DNA from: Cladocopium goreaui
Lineage: Eukaryota > Sar > Dinophyceae > Suessiales > Symbiodiniaceae
Direction: 5' to 3'
Length of the DNA: 64,000 bases
NCBI GenBank assembly: GCA_947184155.2
Contig: CAMXCT020001626.1
Location: forward strand, 77,456-141,455
Under the pieces are notes generated by a model. The model did not search any database. It saw only the letters and a program-made list of their open reading frames with translations, and was not told where the DNA came from. The first letter of the stretch is position 1. Each line of letters begins with the position of its first letter. Below, one piece after another: positions 43,596 to 57,100 of the stretch. The position numbers and the translations under genes are program-made.

Positions 43596-45844
43596 GATGG
43601 AGACGGCAAAACTTGAAGAACAGATGGCAGACCTTGCTGCACAGCTTCAGGTGGCCAACGCGGCTTGGAGTCTTGTCTCACAAGACGGTCCAGTGGAACT
43701 CATGGTTTGTGGTGGAATTCCAGTCTTCAGTGGGACATATTGTGACCATTGCATTCAGTGCATTGCATCATGAACTCAGGAAAGATGCTGAGTCGCGCCT
43801 GTCTTTGACGGAACTTTGTAGCGGAGCATCTTCAAACCTGGAACGAGAAGAACTTCTCGAAGCGAGAATCCACGATCTGGAGGGCAAAGTGGTGGAAACT
43901 GCTCCTTGTATGCAAGACAAAGTAGTTAGATGCTGTTAGCCTAGTGCTATAGTGCCCTCTTAGAGAGCAAGGAGTCTTGTGTTCCCTTCGCCTAGTCCAC
44001 CTCCAAGGCCTCGTCCAAGCAGAGGGTGGATGGAAAAGTGGCAGCATCAGAGATGTTGATTCAACATCTTCGGGGTGAAATTCATGAGGAGATCTCAGCC
44101 AAGCATCAGGCCGAAGTGCGCTTGGCACAGGCTGGAAGATACCGTGTGGACTGTGAGGGATGTGGGCATGGGAATCACATGGGCACATGAGCACGTCCGC
44201 ACATAACATGCAAAGAAAACTGCTATTGCAACACCCAGATGATGATTTGGCATGAAGAGACACCACCAATGCATCGAACCATCAGCAGGAGATGTGGTGC
44301 CATGAACCCACCAGGTAGAGAAGTCCTCGAAGTCGCTCGATTCCAAATTGGCCTTGGCCACTGCCTGCGAGCAAGATGCGGAGGTGCTGGGCTGGAGCAG
44401 TATTGTTTTTTTCGACATGAAAACATACTTATTATTTGATTCTCACAGGATACTCATTTGCCGGTTGTCAATTGGTGGTTTTTGTTGGCATCCGCGGCTC
44501 AGGTTCACTTGACTCAAGAAGAGGAGATGAGATGGGACTTGGAACGACAGCTGGAAAGAGAATCTCGTTCCAGCAGGTCTATCCACCATCGCTTGGAACA
44601 GGTGCGAAGAAAAGTGGATGGGTGGCCTGTTGGGTTTTGGCTGAGCCAAGGAGACCTGGTATCGTTGTCAACTTTGAATCTGACAGGCTGAAGAAGCCGC
44701 TGAATCCTCGGGCCACTCAGCTTTGCAGCCAGCGTTTTTTTGGCGAACTGATTGAAATGACTGAATGATGAAGAATCAAATTTGAATAAAGACTGGGTCA
44801 ATCTTTGATCGCAATAAACTTCTGGCTGCTGATACAAAAGAGTTGCAATACATTTGAAGCATCCCAAATCTACAGCAGATGAGATTTGCAAACGGCTTGC
44901 TAGTCGTTTAATTTTGTTCGTTTAATTTTGTTTAGATTTTAGATCCAATTTTGGCGAGGTCAAGAGTTGGGCTCGGCCTTGGCAGCGCGCCAAATGGATG
45001 AGAGCCGACTGAGTTCCGTTGAAGCTGTGGTTCAGCAGCTGGAGGCGGGACCTACCGTAGACAAAAGCCATCAAAAACCGTATAATGATGGAAACAATAT
45101 ATATCATTTTTAGAAGTTTAGATCATTGTAGCAATCAGGGATGATTCCTTGTTGAGGCTGAACGACCCCACTGTCAGCTGAAATGTTTATTTGAGGCCTC
45201 CCTAGCGCATGCTGAGACCAGGGCGAGCTCTGAAAGTCAAAGAGCAATCCTGTTGCAGGTACGCAAAAAGAGGGAGCTGCGTGGGATTTTCAATGGATTC
45301 TTCATGGGATTCCCCACAGGATTCCGAATGGATTCCCCATGGATTGAAGTCCCTATGATTTTCGTCAGGCGCAGCTTGGCGACACTACTTTGCGATTGGA
45401 TGCAGAGACCCAACGACGAAAGGATTTGGAGGTCAGGGCACTGCGTGGAGCAGGGGATGATGAGGGGTTGATGAGGGGTTGATGCTTAATGGTTGATGAT
45501 TGGGCTTTGTGATTTTGAGTGATGAACATGTTTTATATTTTCATTGTGCCAGGCTCACCAGCGACAGCTTCAAGGCACTACCAGAGATTCGGAAGCAAAG
45601 CTAGACTCTGCTATTGGAGCTCGTGAAAACGTTGAAGTTTGGCACCCAGGAAAACGAAATTAATTGTATGCAGACTCTGCAGTGTTCTTCGTTTTCTAGT
45701 TTTTTTTGGTTCTAGAATTTGGTTGTCAAACAGGTTTCTTCCATTTTTGCGCACAACAAGGCGCAATTGCAAGTGGCGCAGCTGCGAACTGGACAACTCA
45801 CAGAGGAGATCAAGACGTACCACGTTGAGCTGCACTCTACCAAG
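43596..45844 (+). CDS. Coiled-coil gene, third group of small exons
   Basis: Exons: 43596 to about 43671 (METAKLEEQMADLAAQLQVA), 43780-43890 (KDAESRLSLTEL, then LEREELLEARIHDLEGK), about 44011-44129 (ASEMLIQHLRGEIHEEISAK), 44314-44398 (VEKSSKSLDSKLALATACEQ), 44503-44576 (VHLTQEEEMRWDLERQLERE), 45196-45258 (ASLAHAETRASSESQRAILL), 45369-45431 (AQLGDTTLRLDAETQRRKDL), 45553-45636 (AHQRQLQGTTRDSEAKLDSA) and 45761-45844 (AQLQVAQLRTGQLTEEIKTY). Most start exactly after AG with G as first base and stop before GT or GC, in phase 0, so several could be spliced in any combination without a shift. The sequence is typical of a long rod-like coiled coil. No head or motor domain is seen. Confidence 0.65.
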
Positions 45845-46215
45845 GCTCCTTGTGGCCGTAGCCAGACTTGTTGACTTCCTCAACCTGCAAGATACATCAA
45901 GATACACGAAGGGTTCTTCTCATCCACGCAGAGCAGATGGGTCAATATATACATAATATATATGGACTTATAAGATCTTATAAGTAGGTAATTTTGGTTA
46001 CCATGTTTAATGACGCTTTCGTCCAGGGCAACATGTACTTGGATGAAAACCTTGCAGCTCCATTGCCTCCACTGAAGGAGTTTAGAAAATCATAGAAAGC
46101 AATTGACCAAATGAACATGAGATGCTATGATATGCTATGGCTATGATTCATGGTGTGTTATAGGGGGACAGAGACAAAAACCAGCACGATGGGACGATGG
46201 GGTGATTGTTGCAGG

Positions 46216-48408
46216 CTGATGTGGCAAAATATCAGCAACTGGCAAGCACGAGAGCCATAGAAATGGAGACCTCCTCAGAACTGCAGGCTGGACATGGCTG
46301 GACAGAGATTTGGGAGACTCGGATGTCCCGATTCCGTCGAAGACTGACCAAGAATCGCAGGCGAACCTCATCAAGCTGCAGAAGTCCTCTGAAAAACTGC
46401 AGGATGAGCTAGCCACTGAAATGAAGTTGGCAACTAGCCACAAGGCTCGCCGTGCTTCGTACTGCAGTATATAAATTGAACGGCTACTGTATTAACTGAG
46501 GTGGAACAAAGTGGAAAAAACATTTTTAAGGGTCGTCAACGACTGTGTTTGCCACATTCAATAAGATGAACAAGCCAGAACTTTTCATCCTTACACAAAG
46601 AAACATGTCACAGACTACTAATGATGTGCTGAGACATTGTCACAACTGCAGCCGGATAAACATCTTCTGGGTGGAATGATTTCTGCAGGAAAATGCAGCA
46701 AGTAATGGTCTTTTAGCGGATCATCACAAGGGCTTTGAACCGAAAATCGAAGGATCCGTTTCTACAAAATTAGAGCAGTACTTCTCGCTGCTTCTTCGCA
46801 GGCACTTGTTGGGACTTTGGAAATGGAAGTTGAAACCGAGAAGCAAGGGCGCGCATCAGCCCAGGACGTGCCGATTGAGACGTCATTTTGTGGCACCAGA
46901 AGATCCTTTGTCTTTGTGTGTCAGGAAGCCTTCGGAAAAGTGACAGATTCAGCCAACTCCCTGGAGTGCCAGCTTGCATCAGCTTGTGCAACTGCAGAAA
47001 GGCTGAAGGTGCCAACCTGGGGTGGGGAAAATCTGTTTGAAGAGCCGCTCAGGGCTCTGAATTAGCACCAAGATATTCTGATACTGGTGGCGGATCGTCA
47101 GAGGCTCTTGCAGATGAACAAGAGGAAAGCCGCTCCAAGTCATCGGCTGCGCTTTCTCTTGCCCAAGCAGAGCAGGCCTGGGCCTGGAGAATTTGGATTC
47201 GGAAGGTCCCAGCATTACTCCGCCTATGTTGTAAAACGAATAGCTGATCGGTGCAGATCAGGCTGACAGCGAACGGGAGATGGAGGAGCTCAGACAAGAG
47301 CTGCTGCTTGCACGTCAGCAACGTCGGGCAGCCATGCAGGCAGCAAGTCATTCCTGTTGTGCTGCTGGGCCTGGTTTTTCGAGATGACATACATTTTATT
47401 TGATGAAGATTTGATGATATGCATAGAGATGTTGCATATTCGTAGGAACTTGAACCGACCAGCCACACAGGCTTCTCAGAGGGCACAGATGGCTCGCCTG
47501 AAGCAGCAGGAGCAGATGGAAACAGTGGAAGCTCAGGCAAGGAAAGAGGCAAGAGGCAAGCAGCAAAGCTCCCTTCATGTTGTGACACTGCAATGGCAGG
47601 CGGTCACCTTGAGGAAGCAAAGTGAGCCATCGACTGAGAGTCAAAATGAGTCGAACATGTCCAGGGAGAGTTGCCAGGGCGCATGGAGAGATGTGAGACA
47701 TGTGGATGGCATGTTCGACATGGTAGGCTGGATGAAGCAGCACGTTCGGCTTCACTTGCTTTGCTCGTTGAAGAGCATGGTACACTGGTCCGAGAGCAGC
47801 ATGTCCGGTTCTCACAGTCGACCAGCAACGGTAAATAAAAAAGGTGAAGCATTTGGCTAGGAATGAGGCGCGAGCTTCAGATGCTTACAGCATGACTGAA
47901 AGCGCTTTGAATTCGAGGCAGAGCTGCTGCAAGAGGTCAGAGAATGTCATGCCCAAATCTTGGATTCCGCTACTGGTAGGGCTTGTAAATCTGCTGAGGG
48001 CAAACCCTGGTGACTTGATAGAGCATACAAATTTCAGCGCACTGAAAATGAGGCCATGGTTGCAAGGCGTACTGCTGAGCTTTCAGAATCTCAGGAGGCG
48101 AGTCAAAGGGTGCACGACTGCAGAGACATTTTCACCTGGGAACCCCTTTGCATTTTGTTCCTAGGAGTCTTACAGACTGAAGCACCGAATCGGCCTCCTG
48201 GAGGAGGAGGCTCGAAGCCAGAGATGGGTATATAATGGTGTATACATGTATATACGATATATCCATTGTCCATTGGTCCACAGTGTCCTCTGTCCATCTC
48301 TGTCCTGCCGGATCCGTCAACGCATGACTGTGACCAGGCAAATGCAGCGCAGAAGCTGGCAGATTCTGAGGAACGGAGCCATAGCCTCAGCAACGATCCA
48401 AACCGAGT
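46216..48408 (+). CDS. Coiled-coil gene, fourth group of small exons
   Basis: Exons: 46216 to about 46283 (ADVAKYQQLASTRAIEMET), about 46310-46443 (KTDQESQANLIKLQKSSEKL), 46802-46864 (ALVGTLEMEVETEKQGRAS), 46925-47008 (SLECQLASACATAERLK), 47263-47346 (ADSEREMEELRQELLLARQQ), about 47449-47560 (QASQRAQMARLKQQEQMETV), about 47726-47830 (LDEAARSASLALLVEEHGTL), about 47903-47990 (FEFEAELLQEVRECHAQIL), about 48030-48128 (ARRTAELSESQEASQRVHD), 48173-48222 (LKHRIGLLEEEARSQR) and about 48340-48408 (ANAAQKLADSEERSHSLSND). They have the same style and splice rules as the previous groups. Ala, Gln, Glu and Arg dominate and Pro is rare. Confidence 0.65.
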
Positions 48409-48794
48409 CACTGCCAGTCACTGCCAGTCACTGCCATGAGTGTTTCAACACGTAGTATGTGTGCATATAGTGGAAAAAATGTGCCATCTAGCATGATGGG
48501 CATGCTAGAAATGGAGAAGATGGTCTAGAGATCGAATATCAAAGTTGATCTGGGAACAAGGTTGCAGTTTGCTATTGCAGCAGCTTGAAGAAGTTACTGT
48601 CCAGCCATGCTCTGAGCGGAGTATGACAAATGCATTTTTTCACGGAAGAGAACAAAGTCAACAAAGCACAGTGTCGGAGAATGTCAGTACGAGGAGTGTC
48701 TAGGAACTACCTGTACTCGGTAGGAACCACAAAGTTGTAGGAACTACAAAGTACCTTTGTAGTCCATGTGCAATGCTGCGATTTCTTGCCACAG

Positions 48795-51700
48795 GTCCAT
48801 TGAAGCTGCCAGAGAGCCGCAGCCAGAGGCCAGCAGACTATTTTCTCTGGTGCTTCACTTGTGCAACCAAAATATGGATCAACCCTGATCGTTTACATCG
48901 TTTTTGAATGTTTGTGAGCTGTTCACAAAGGGATGTTTCAGTATGGAAGAGACTGCAATGACACGAAGTCTTTGGAATTGCGGAATGCCAGGTTCCCCTT
49001 TCTCGAACAGAAGTCGCACAGGACCGAGACTTGAACTTTGATGGAAAATATACTGTAGAAATATCTGGAAGCTGTGACTGGGAGGCATTCCAGCTTCGCG
49101 ATGAGTTGGCTGCTTTGCAGGCCTCAACAAAAAGTAGCAAAGCTGTGTAGCCTCACCGATCATCTTTCTTGGTCTTATTCCTTTCCACTTCAATGGCTTA
49201 GCTGTGCATTGTGAAATTTAAGAATCCTGTTGTGAACTTGTCTTGAAATTTCTGAAGGTGCGCCAGCTGCAGGATGAGGCAGGATGGTGTAAGCTGTGAA
49301 AGAATTTGTTGTGCTGTTCGAAATGGCCATGAGGAACGATTGCGGCGGGTAGTGGGTGATCACCTCCCAAAGTTAAACGTTCAGATGAAACTCTGAAGGC
49401 GGCTGCAGTCAGACGCCAGCTGCAAGAAGTGCAAGGGGCTGCGCATGTCCTCGCCTTGCACTTGGAAACAAGAGCGACTTCGGTGTATATATATTTAGAA
49501 TATTTAGACGCAAACAACAGCAAACAACCCCTGCCTCTTTGGGCTGCCTCTGAGAATCTCTCATGAAGGAGCTTGAAGGAGTCTTCAATCCCCAAGTCTT
49601 TGACGCTTTTCTGCTCGATTCGTTTTGATCGCTGTGGGTTCGCGTCTCTAGGCTGGGAGTCTATCTGGAGGTGTGGCTCATCAATCTGCTGGAGAGACCA
49701 ACAATGAGAATTTGGGAAGGCAAAGGTTACGTGGGGAAGTTGCACTAGGCTAGGCAAGGATCAAGTGGAACAGGGAGGCACAACAACACCTAGATCACCT
49801 AGATATACCTAGTAGATATACCTAGATCTTTATCTCCGAGTTTGGGAGGCGACTCCACGTTCGACTATGACACTCCAATGCGCAGGATCCATGCAGTAGC
49901 GAATATCTTGTTTGCTGGTCTGGTAGCACAGATTCAGATGTTATCCATTGTTCTCCCGTAGATTCTGTGACATGTTTGCGCTCCTTGGAGGATAACACAA
50001 CGAGGCAGGATGCGGCAAGATCTTCATCTAGCCAGAACTTAGCTCGTTCTTTTTTTTAAAACTATTGTACCTCATTGCCTGCCTTTGTTCGAGAGGCCAA
50101 GTATCTGCCTTGCCTTTGTCAGCCAGTGTAACTTGGCAGAATCAGGGGTGCTTTCTACAAGATCCAAATGAATCAAGAATCGGGCTTCCTCGGCTAAGTA
50201 TCCAATTTGGAAGAATATTGGGACGCTGCGCACATCCCAAAAGGTATCCAAGTGTAGGCATCCTGGATTCCTGGTGACAAAGCGCCCAAACACAGGTTTC
50301 ACCCCACCCTCAAAGCTTGAGGCAGTAAGAGGCAGTAAAGTGTTTTTGCAAAGACCATGTAGCTCCTGCAAGTGGTACTTCAACTGCATGAGAATCCGAA
50401 ATCTGGGTTGTAAGATTGAAGCCATCAGGCTGTCAGGGTTTCAACTTCCGATAGGTGGGAAGTCCGAGTCCAATGAGTTCCTTGCGAGCCCAAGTAGGGC
50501 AGGGTCTCTCAGTGGCCTTGTGGAGCACTGCTTTGTCTGAAGGAAGCTCTGTGTTTTGTCGAGCACCGCATGCACAACGACTTTCTCTAGGTCGCAATGG
50601 CCACTACCTTGGGGTCCACCACCTGCAAAGGCTCAGGTGGGGCCGGGGTTCAGAAGCGGGTTGATACATTGTAAACAAGACGCTGTGCGCATGGAAAGAA
50701 ACACACACGATGGATTTCAAGAATGTGATGGAGAAATTGGTGAGTAGAAGCATCTTAAGATTTATAGCAAGTGGAGTTCGCCGCTACCGGCATGACTCAC
50801 AGCATGATTGAGAGGACTTGCTTTTTAGCCAAAGTTCAAGTCCAGCTTCTTCCTCTCGTCCTCTGGAGCGATGCTGCAAGTGGTATTGATGTAGTTGCAT
50901 CTGTGAGGCACCAACACAGTGGTCCAGCATTTTCGTCCTTGTGCTGCAGGATATTTCAGGACGAGTGAGCCATAAAGGCTGAGTTGTCATGGACATTGCG
51001 CCCCAACAGCCCAAAGAGGCTTGGCGCCATTTGTCCCGTACGTACATTACAGTTAATGTTCTGGCCTCACACAGGTTGTTTGGCCGTGCTAATGAGAAGG
51101 GTGAACAGCTTCGCCCTGCTGAAGTTGTTGCCGACCTGCTACTGGCAGGATAGTCATGGCCGAAAGCAAAGTGATGCCAAAAGGTCAGTCCATTTGTTCG
51201 GTCTCATCGGTCTCCAGTCAAGCAACACACTCACAGATTTCAAGGGAAGTTGAATCAGAGCTCTGAGATGCAGAAGTGGTGTGACAAGATCACAAAGCAG
51301 AAATGAAGAAGGCACCATCAGGAACTCTTGGCACTGCGATCAGCTTTTAGGCTCAGTTTCTGCCCCGAACAGGGCCTCTTAAGTCCAGGGTGTGCAAAAT
51401 CTCTGATTGGGTGGCCCAGAAAGGGAGGGTCCTGACATGGCAACTTTGAGTTTCACAGAGGATGAACTCTGCCATGTTTCCCAGGTGGAGAGATGGAAGG
51501 TCTTGGCAGCTATGGTGCATCTGCCGGATTCTAAGGGGTTCTGAGGGCAGGGGAAACCGAGACCGCATACCGAATCTAAGGCTGCTCGTCCGGCTGCTGC
51601 GGGGCAGCCGGCCACGCAGCAACTCCCAAAGTCTCTCGAACGCAGTCAGATCATGACCTGAGTGGGTGGAAGATTAACGGCTTACACGTCCCCAGTCAAT

Positions 51701-53251
51701 GCCCATGCCAGAAAGTCCACAGGCACTTGCGTGATGATTTGGAGATTCAGCAACTTTGTGCCAATGCCTTAGATCTTGTTTTCTCCTCCAAGACCACGTG
51801 ACAATCGAATACAATCTAAGTGGTATCATTTGTAGTTTGCAGCCGCCTGCATCAAGATGGATTGGCATGGGGTTTTGTAATTGCGTGCAGATGGATACAA
51901 ACTTGAGGACCTCTACCAGTCGCAATTGGCAGAGCTGAATGCCTGCCATTCACTCTTGACAGTTGTCCGCGTCTCGAGATTCTAGTCGAAACAGATTGAA
52001 ATATCTTAGCTTGTGGTATGTCATTGCAATATGTGTCAATAAGGGATCTTCCACCCAAGGATCAGGAAAGACTGGCAACGATGTCTCGCGCTCGGGAGAG
52101 CGGACGTACACTAGTCACTTATTCCCCCGGGTCTTTTTTCCTTTGGATTTTCATCATCCTTTTACCACGAGATTGCCTCTCAGGCTCGCCCCATATGTGA
52201 ATGCCTCTGGTGAACTGGTCATGGAGGAGATGCTTTGCTGTCTGGTTGATCTTCTTGGATGTTCTTGGCAACTGTTATCTAACTTGACTGGAAGATTTGA
52301 CATCGAATCGCTTTGTGCCCACCAGGCTCCAGATCCGGATGTGATGCTGTTCAAGCATGGCTTGGATTTGCGACTGAAGGCTTGGAGCACGAATCCATGT
52401 GTGCTGACAGACTTTTTTGGAAAAATGCAGCAGTTTGCTGCAGGAATTCGAGGAAGACTGCAAGCGCATTCAACAGTCAATGCCCAAGTCCTCACTGAAA
52501 CACTGATCTCAAGATTTGAACCTTTTTGAGACCTTTAAAGGATTTTAAAGGGATATTCAAAACTTGCAGATCTGAGGACTGAGCAGAAGTTACAAGACAA
52601 AATCGACAGCGCTGCTTCAGATTATGAGCAGGTTTTGAGTTCCGCTTGGAATAGCATTACTAATAGTTGAAAAAATGCTGTAAAATAATCAATTGTACAG
52701 CTCCACTGCACTTCGAGCTCTTTGTGACAGCTTGAACATTGGGCTTTCATATGCTTTCATTGACTTGCTGAAGAGAGGTCTTTGCTAGCCCCATGCAGGC
52801 GATTCATGGGATGGCCACCGCGACAGATGCTCGTATTTTCAAAAGACTCAGAGAACAGCAACGGCAGATCGAGCTGCAGCAACAGGAGCAAGTTGGATGA
52901 TGGATGTAGATCGTTTTCCTTTGACTCTTGACTTACTGAAATTGTTCGTGCCATTTTCCAGACATCTAGAAATTCGAGCGGGTTCAAGACCCGTTTCCTG
53001 ACATGGAGGAGATCGACCAAATTCGCTTCGAGAAGGAAATCCTGCCAAGCACCTAGGAAAATCACTGTCCCACCATGCACACGCCAATCGTCTATTGTCA
53101 GTTGAGAGTCTGACTCGGATTGGTGAGGCAGGAAGAAACGAAGCGTCTGCGAGAAATCTCCAGAAAGGATGCAATGAGATCCAGGCCAGTGGCTCTGGAT
53201 GGCTCTGGATGGCTCTGGCATCTCCTTGTGGTTGGAGATCTTAAATCTTGA
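48795..53251 (+). CDS. Coiled-coil gene, last group of exons and probable 3' end
   Basis: Weaker and more scattered exons: about 48795-48850 (SIEAAREPQPEASRL), about 49020-49120 (WEAFQLRDELAALQASTK), 49258-49290 (VRQLQDEAGWCK), about 51895-51960 (EDLYQSQLAELNACHSLL), about 52440-52505 (LLQEFEEDCKRIQQSMPKS), about 52569-52631 (LRTEQKLQDKIDSAASDYEQ), about 52797-52891 (ATDARIFKRLREQQRQIELQ), about 52973-53055 (DMEEIDQIRFEKEILPS) and a last block from about 53129 (EETKRLREISRKDAMRS) to a stop at 53249-53251. That stop is the best candidate for the end of the gene. Whether the 32.3-53.25 kb exons form one transcript is inference. Confidence 0.5.
50072..50425 (-). CDS. Unrecognised open frame, possibly antisense
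   Basis: A 117-codon minus-strand frame with LQELHGLCKNTLLPLTASSF, FWDVRSVPIFFQIGYLAEEA and DSAKLHWLTKARQIL. Its composition is more protein-like than the + strand frames at the same place, where I see no clear exon of the coiled-coil gene. No family recognised. It may be a piece of an old mobile element in an intron. Confidence 0.25.
   Translation of the reverse strand: MASILQPRFRILMQLKYHLQELHGLCKNTLLPLTASSFEGGVKPVFGRFVTRNPGCLHLDTFWDVRSVPIFFQIGYLAEEARFLIHLDLVESTPDSAKLHWLTKARQILGLSNKGRQ
51963..52529 (+). other. 188-codon open frame overlapping small exons
   Basis: The frame is long for this window and reads NASGELVMEEMLCCLVDLLG, FDIESLCAHQAPDPDVMLF and MQQFAAGIRGRLQAHSTV. A different frame in its 3' part gives the coiled-coil exon at about 52440-52505, so at least that part is probably a shadow. 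The middle could be an exon of another type. Unresolved. Confidence 0.25.
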
Positions 53252-54170
53252 TCAGAATGATCAATAATGACCTAACAGTATGATAGAATATGTTGATATG
53301 ATATAGTATGTGATATATATATATATGTATATTATACATGTAATACCAATTAACCCCGTATAATATAATGTAATACGTAATACAAATTTAAGGGCTGCCG
53401 CCCCTGCCGCCGACCCCGGAAGAATGGTCAACTAACCAGTTTGTTTTCCGATTCTGTTGATTCTGCGCTACCGCGGTACGACCATTTATAAGCGGTTTCT
53501 CGATATTCAGAGTTCTCAGCCTGCCGGGGGGCCCAAGGGATCACAAGGAATCCCACGGCAAATTTGAACAGCAGGGTGCAATGGTTTGGATCCCTACTGT
53601 ACTTAATTACATCTTAAGAATCTTATATAATACTGAATTCTTGTTGTTTTCTTTCATTTTATGATATTTCTTAGGTACGGATTCTTTTTTATTAAATCCC
53701 AAAGTGAAAGAGTGGACGCCTGCTGAAATATTCAGGATCGGCAATGTCAGCTAGTTAATAGCTGGACAGTCCATCAATTCCAATTTGGTTCCAATACTTA
53801 CAATATCAAAATCTATCAAATTGTTGTTTTGGGGGTATCATCTTCCATTTTGAGACACATGCACCCCATTTCTTTTTTTTTGGTGTGTGTGTGTGTAATC
53901 ATCATTGGGTTTCTTTGCACCAATGGAACGGATGTAAAATGGTGAGATTTTCCAGAGCCAAGGTGGCAGCCAACCTTTTGGGTTTCCATAAATGGAGGAT
54001 CCCCAATACTAGTAGCATCAATAGCTGAATGGTCTTTTCACGGAGAATCCCAATCTAAAGTGTTTTTTTTTCAATGGGGTACCCTCATTTACGGAAACCA
54101 CCATGGTTTTTTTGAATGAGGGTTGGTCATGGCGAAATCGAAATCCGTAGGGCTGATCATCGAAAAGGAT
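53252..54170. other. No gene recognised; AT-rich spacer
   Basis: Between the last coiled-coil exon and the satellite array there is an AT-rich spacer with a (TA)n run at about 53315-53335 and a T-run followed by (GT)n at about 53870-53897. I see no coding block. Confidence 0.6.
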
Positions 54171-57100
54171 GATTTGAGCCACTTTTTCCTCCTTCTGCTG
54201 CTGCTGCTCCTGCTGCTCCCTCTGTTCAAATGGCAGCTCCCGGATGGGAAAACACCATGGCAGCGAAGGACGGAAAGGCATCAAAATTGCGCGCAAAAAG
54301 TGCCTAATGTAACTTCTGAAACCCATAGAAAACGATGATTTTCGCTACTTTGTCCTACGCACGATTGCTGCTGCTGGGAAAACACCATGGCAGCGAGGGA
54401 CGGAAAGGCAGCAAAATTGCGCCCAAAAAGTGCTTAATGTAATTTCTGAAACCTATAGAAAAGGATGATTTTCGCTACTTTTTCCTCCGCGCTATTGCTG
54501 CTGCTGGAAAACACCATGGCAGTGAAGGACGGAAAGGCATCAAAATTGCGCCCAAAAAAGTGCCTAATGTAACTTCTGAAACCAATCGAAAAGAATGATT
54601 TTAGCAATTTTTTCCTCTTCCTGCTGCTGCTGCTTCTGCTCCTGCTGCTCCTTCTGCTCCTTCTGTTCAAATGGCAGCTCCCGCATGGGAAAACACCATG
54701 GCAGTGAAGGACGGAAAGGCAGCAAAATTGCGCCCAAAAAAGTGCCCAATGTAATTTCTGAAACCCAAAGAAAAGGATGATTTTAGCTACCTTTTCCCTC
54801 CTCCTGCTGCTGCTGCTCCTGCTCCTGCTGCTCCCTCTGTCCAAATGCTAGCTCCCGGATGGGAAAACCTGCTGCTCCTTCTGTTCAAATGGCAGCTCCC
54901 GGATGGGAAAACACCATGGGCAGTGAAGGACGGAAAGGCAGCAAAATTGCGCCCAAACAGTGCCTAATGTAACTTCTGAAACCCATAGAAAAGGATGATT
55001 TTAGCTACCTTTTCCTCCTGCTGCTGCTCCTGCTCCTGCTGCTCCTTCTGTTCAAACGGCAGCTCCCGGATGGGAAAACACCATGGCAGTGAAGGACGGA
55101 AAGGCAGCAAAATTGCGCCCAAAAAGTGCGTAATGTAACTTCTGAAACCAATCGAAAAGAATGATTTTAGCATTTTTTTCCTCCTCCTGCTGCTGCTGCT
55201 GCTTCTGCTCCTGCTGCTCCTTCTGTTCAAATGGCAGCTCCCGGATGGGAAAGCACCATGGCAGTGAAGGACGGAAAGGCATCAAAATTGCGCCCAAAAA
55301 AGTGCCTAATGTAACTTCTGAAACCCATAGAAAAGGATGATTTTAGCTACCTTTTCCTTCCTCCTGCTGCTGCTGCTCCTGCTCCTGCTGCTCCCTCTGT
55401 TCAAATGCTAGCTCCCGGATGGGAAAACACCATGGCAGTGAAGGACGGAAAGGCATCAAAATTGCGCCCAAAAAGTGCCTAATGTAACTTCTGGAACCCA
55501 TAGAAAAGGATGATGTTCGCTACTTTTTCCTCCGCGCTGCTGCTGCTGGCGCTGGTGTTGGTGGTGGTGCTGCTGCTGCTGCTATTGCTGAAAGAAGAGT
55601 ACCAAAAGCACCTCCCGGTGTGGCAAAGCTACCACATCAAAATTGCGCGCAAAAAGTGCCTAATTTAACTTCTGAAACCCATCGAAAAGAATGATTTTAG
55701 CAACTTTTTCCACCTGCTGCTGCTGCTTCTGCTCCTGCTGCTCCTTCTGTTCAAACGGCAGCTCCCGGATGGGAAAGCATCATGGCAGTGAAGGATGGAA
55801 AGGCATCAAAATTGCGCCCAAAAAGTGCCTAATGTAACTTCTGAAACCCGAAGAAAAGGATGATTTTAGCCACTTTTTCCTCCTGCTGCTGCTCCTGCTC
55901 CTGCTGCTCCTTCTGTTCAAACGGCAGCTCCCGGATGGTAAAACACCATGGCAGTGAAGGACGGAAAGGCAGCAAAATTGCGCCCAAAAAGTGCTTAATG
56001 TAACTTCTGAAACCAATCGAAAAGAATGAATTTTAGCAATTTTTTTCTCCTCCTGCTGCTGCTGCTGCTTCTGCCCCTGCTGCTCCTTCTGTTCAAATGG
56101 CAGCTCCCGGATGGGAAAACACCATGGCAGTGAAGGACGGAAAGGCATCAGAGTTGCGCCCAAAAAAGTGCCTAATGTAACTTCTGAAACCCATAGAAAA
56201 GGATGATTTTAGCCACTTTTTCCTCCTGCTGCTGCTGCTGCTCCTGCTCCTGCTGCTCCTTCTGTTCAAATGGCAGCTCCCGGATGGGAAAACACCATGG
56301 CAGTGAAGGACGGAAAGGCAGCAAAATTGCACCCAAAAAAGTGCCCAATGTAATTTCTGAAACCCATAGAAAAGGATGATTTTAGCCACTTTTTCCTCCT
56401 GCTGCTGCTGCTTCTGCTCCTGCTGCTCCTTCTGTTCAAACGGCAGCTCCCGGATGGGAAAACACCATGGCAGGGAAGGACGGAAAGGCAGCAAAACTTC
56501 GCCCAAAAAGTGCTTAATGTAACTTCTGAAACCAATCGAAAAGAATGATTTTAGCAATTTTTTCCTCCTCCTGCTGCTGCTGCTTCTGCTCCTGCTGCTC
56601 CTTCTGTTCAAATGGCAGCTCCCGGATGGGAAAACACCATGGCAGTGAAGGACGGAAAGGCATCAGAATTGCGCCCAAGAAAGTGCCTAATGTAACTTCT
56701 GAAACCCATAGAAAAGGATGACTTTAGCTACCTTTTCCCTCCTCCTGCTGCTGCTGCTCCTGCTCCTGCTGTTCAGAAGTTACATTAGGCACTTTTTTGG
56801 GCGCAAATTTGCTGCCTTTCCGTCCTTCACTGCCATGGTGTTTTCCCATCCGGGAGCTGCCATTTGAACAGAAGGAGCAGCAGGTTTTCCATCCGGGAGC
56901 TAGCATTTGAACCCATAGAAAAGGATTTTAGCTACCTTTTCCCTCCTCCTGCTGCTGCTGCTGCTCCTACTCCTGCTGCCCCCTCTGTTCAAATGCTAGC
57001 TCCCGGATGGGAAAACCTGCTGCTCCTTCTGTTCAAACGGCAGCCCCCGGATGGGAAAACACCATGGCAGTGAAGGACGGAAAGGCAGCAAAATTGCGCC

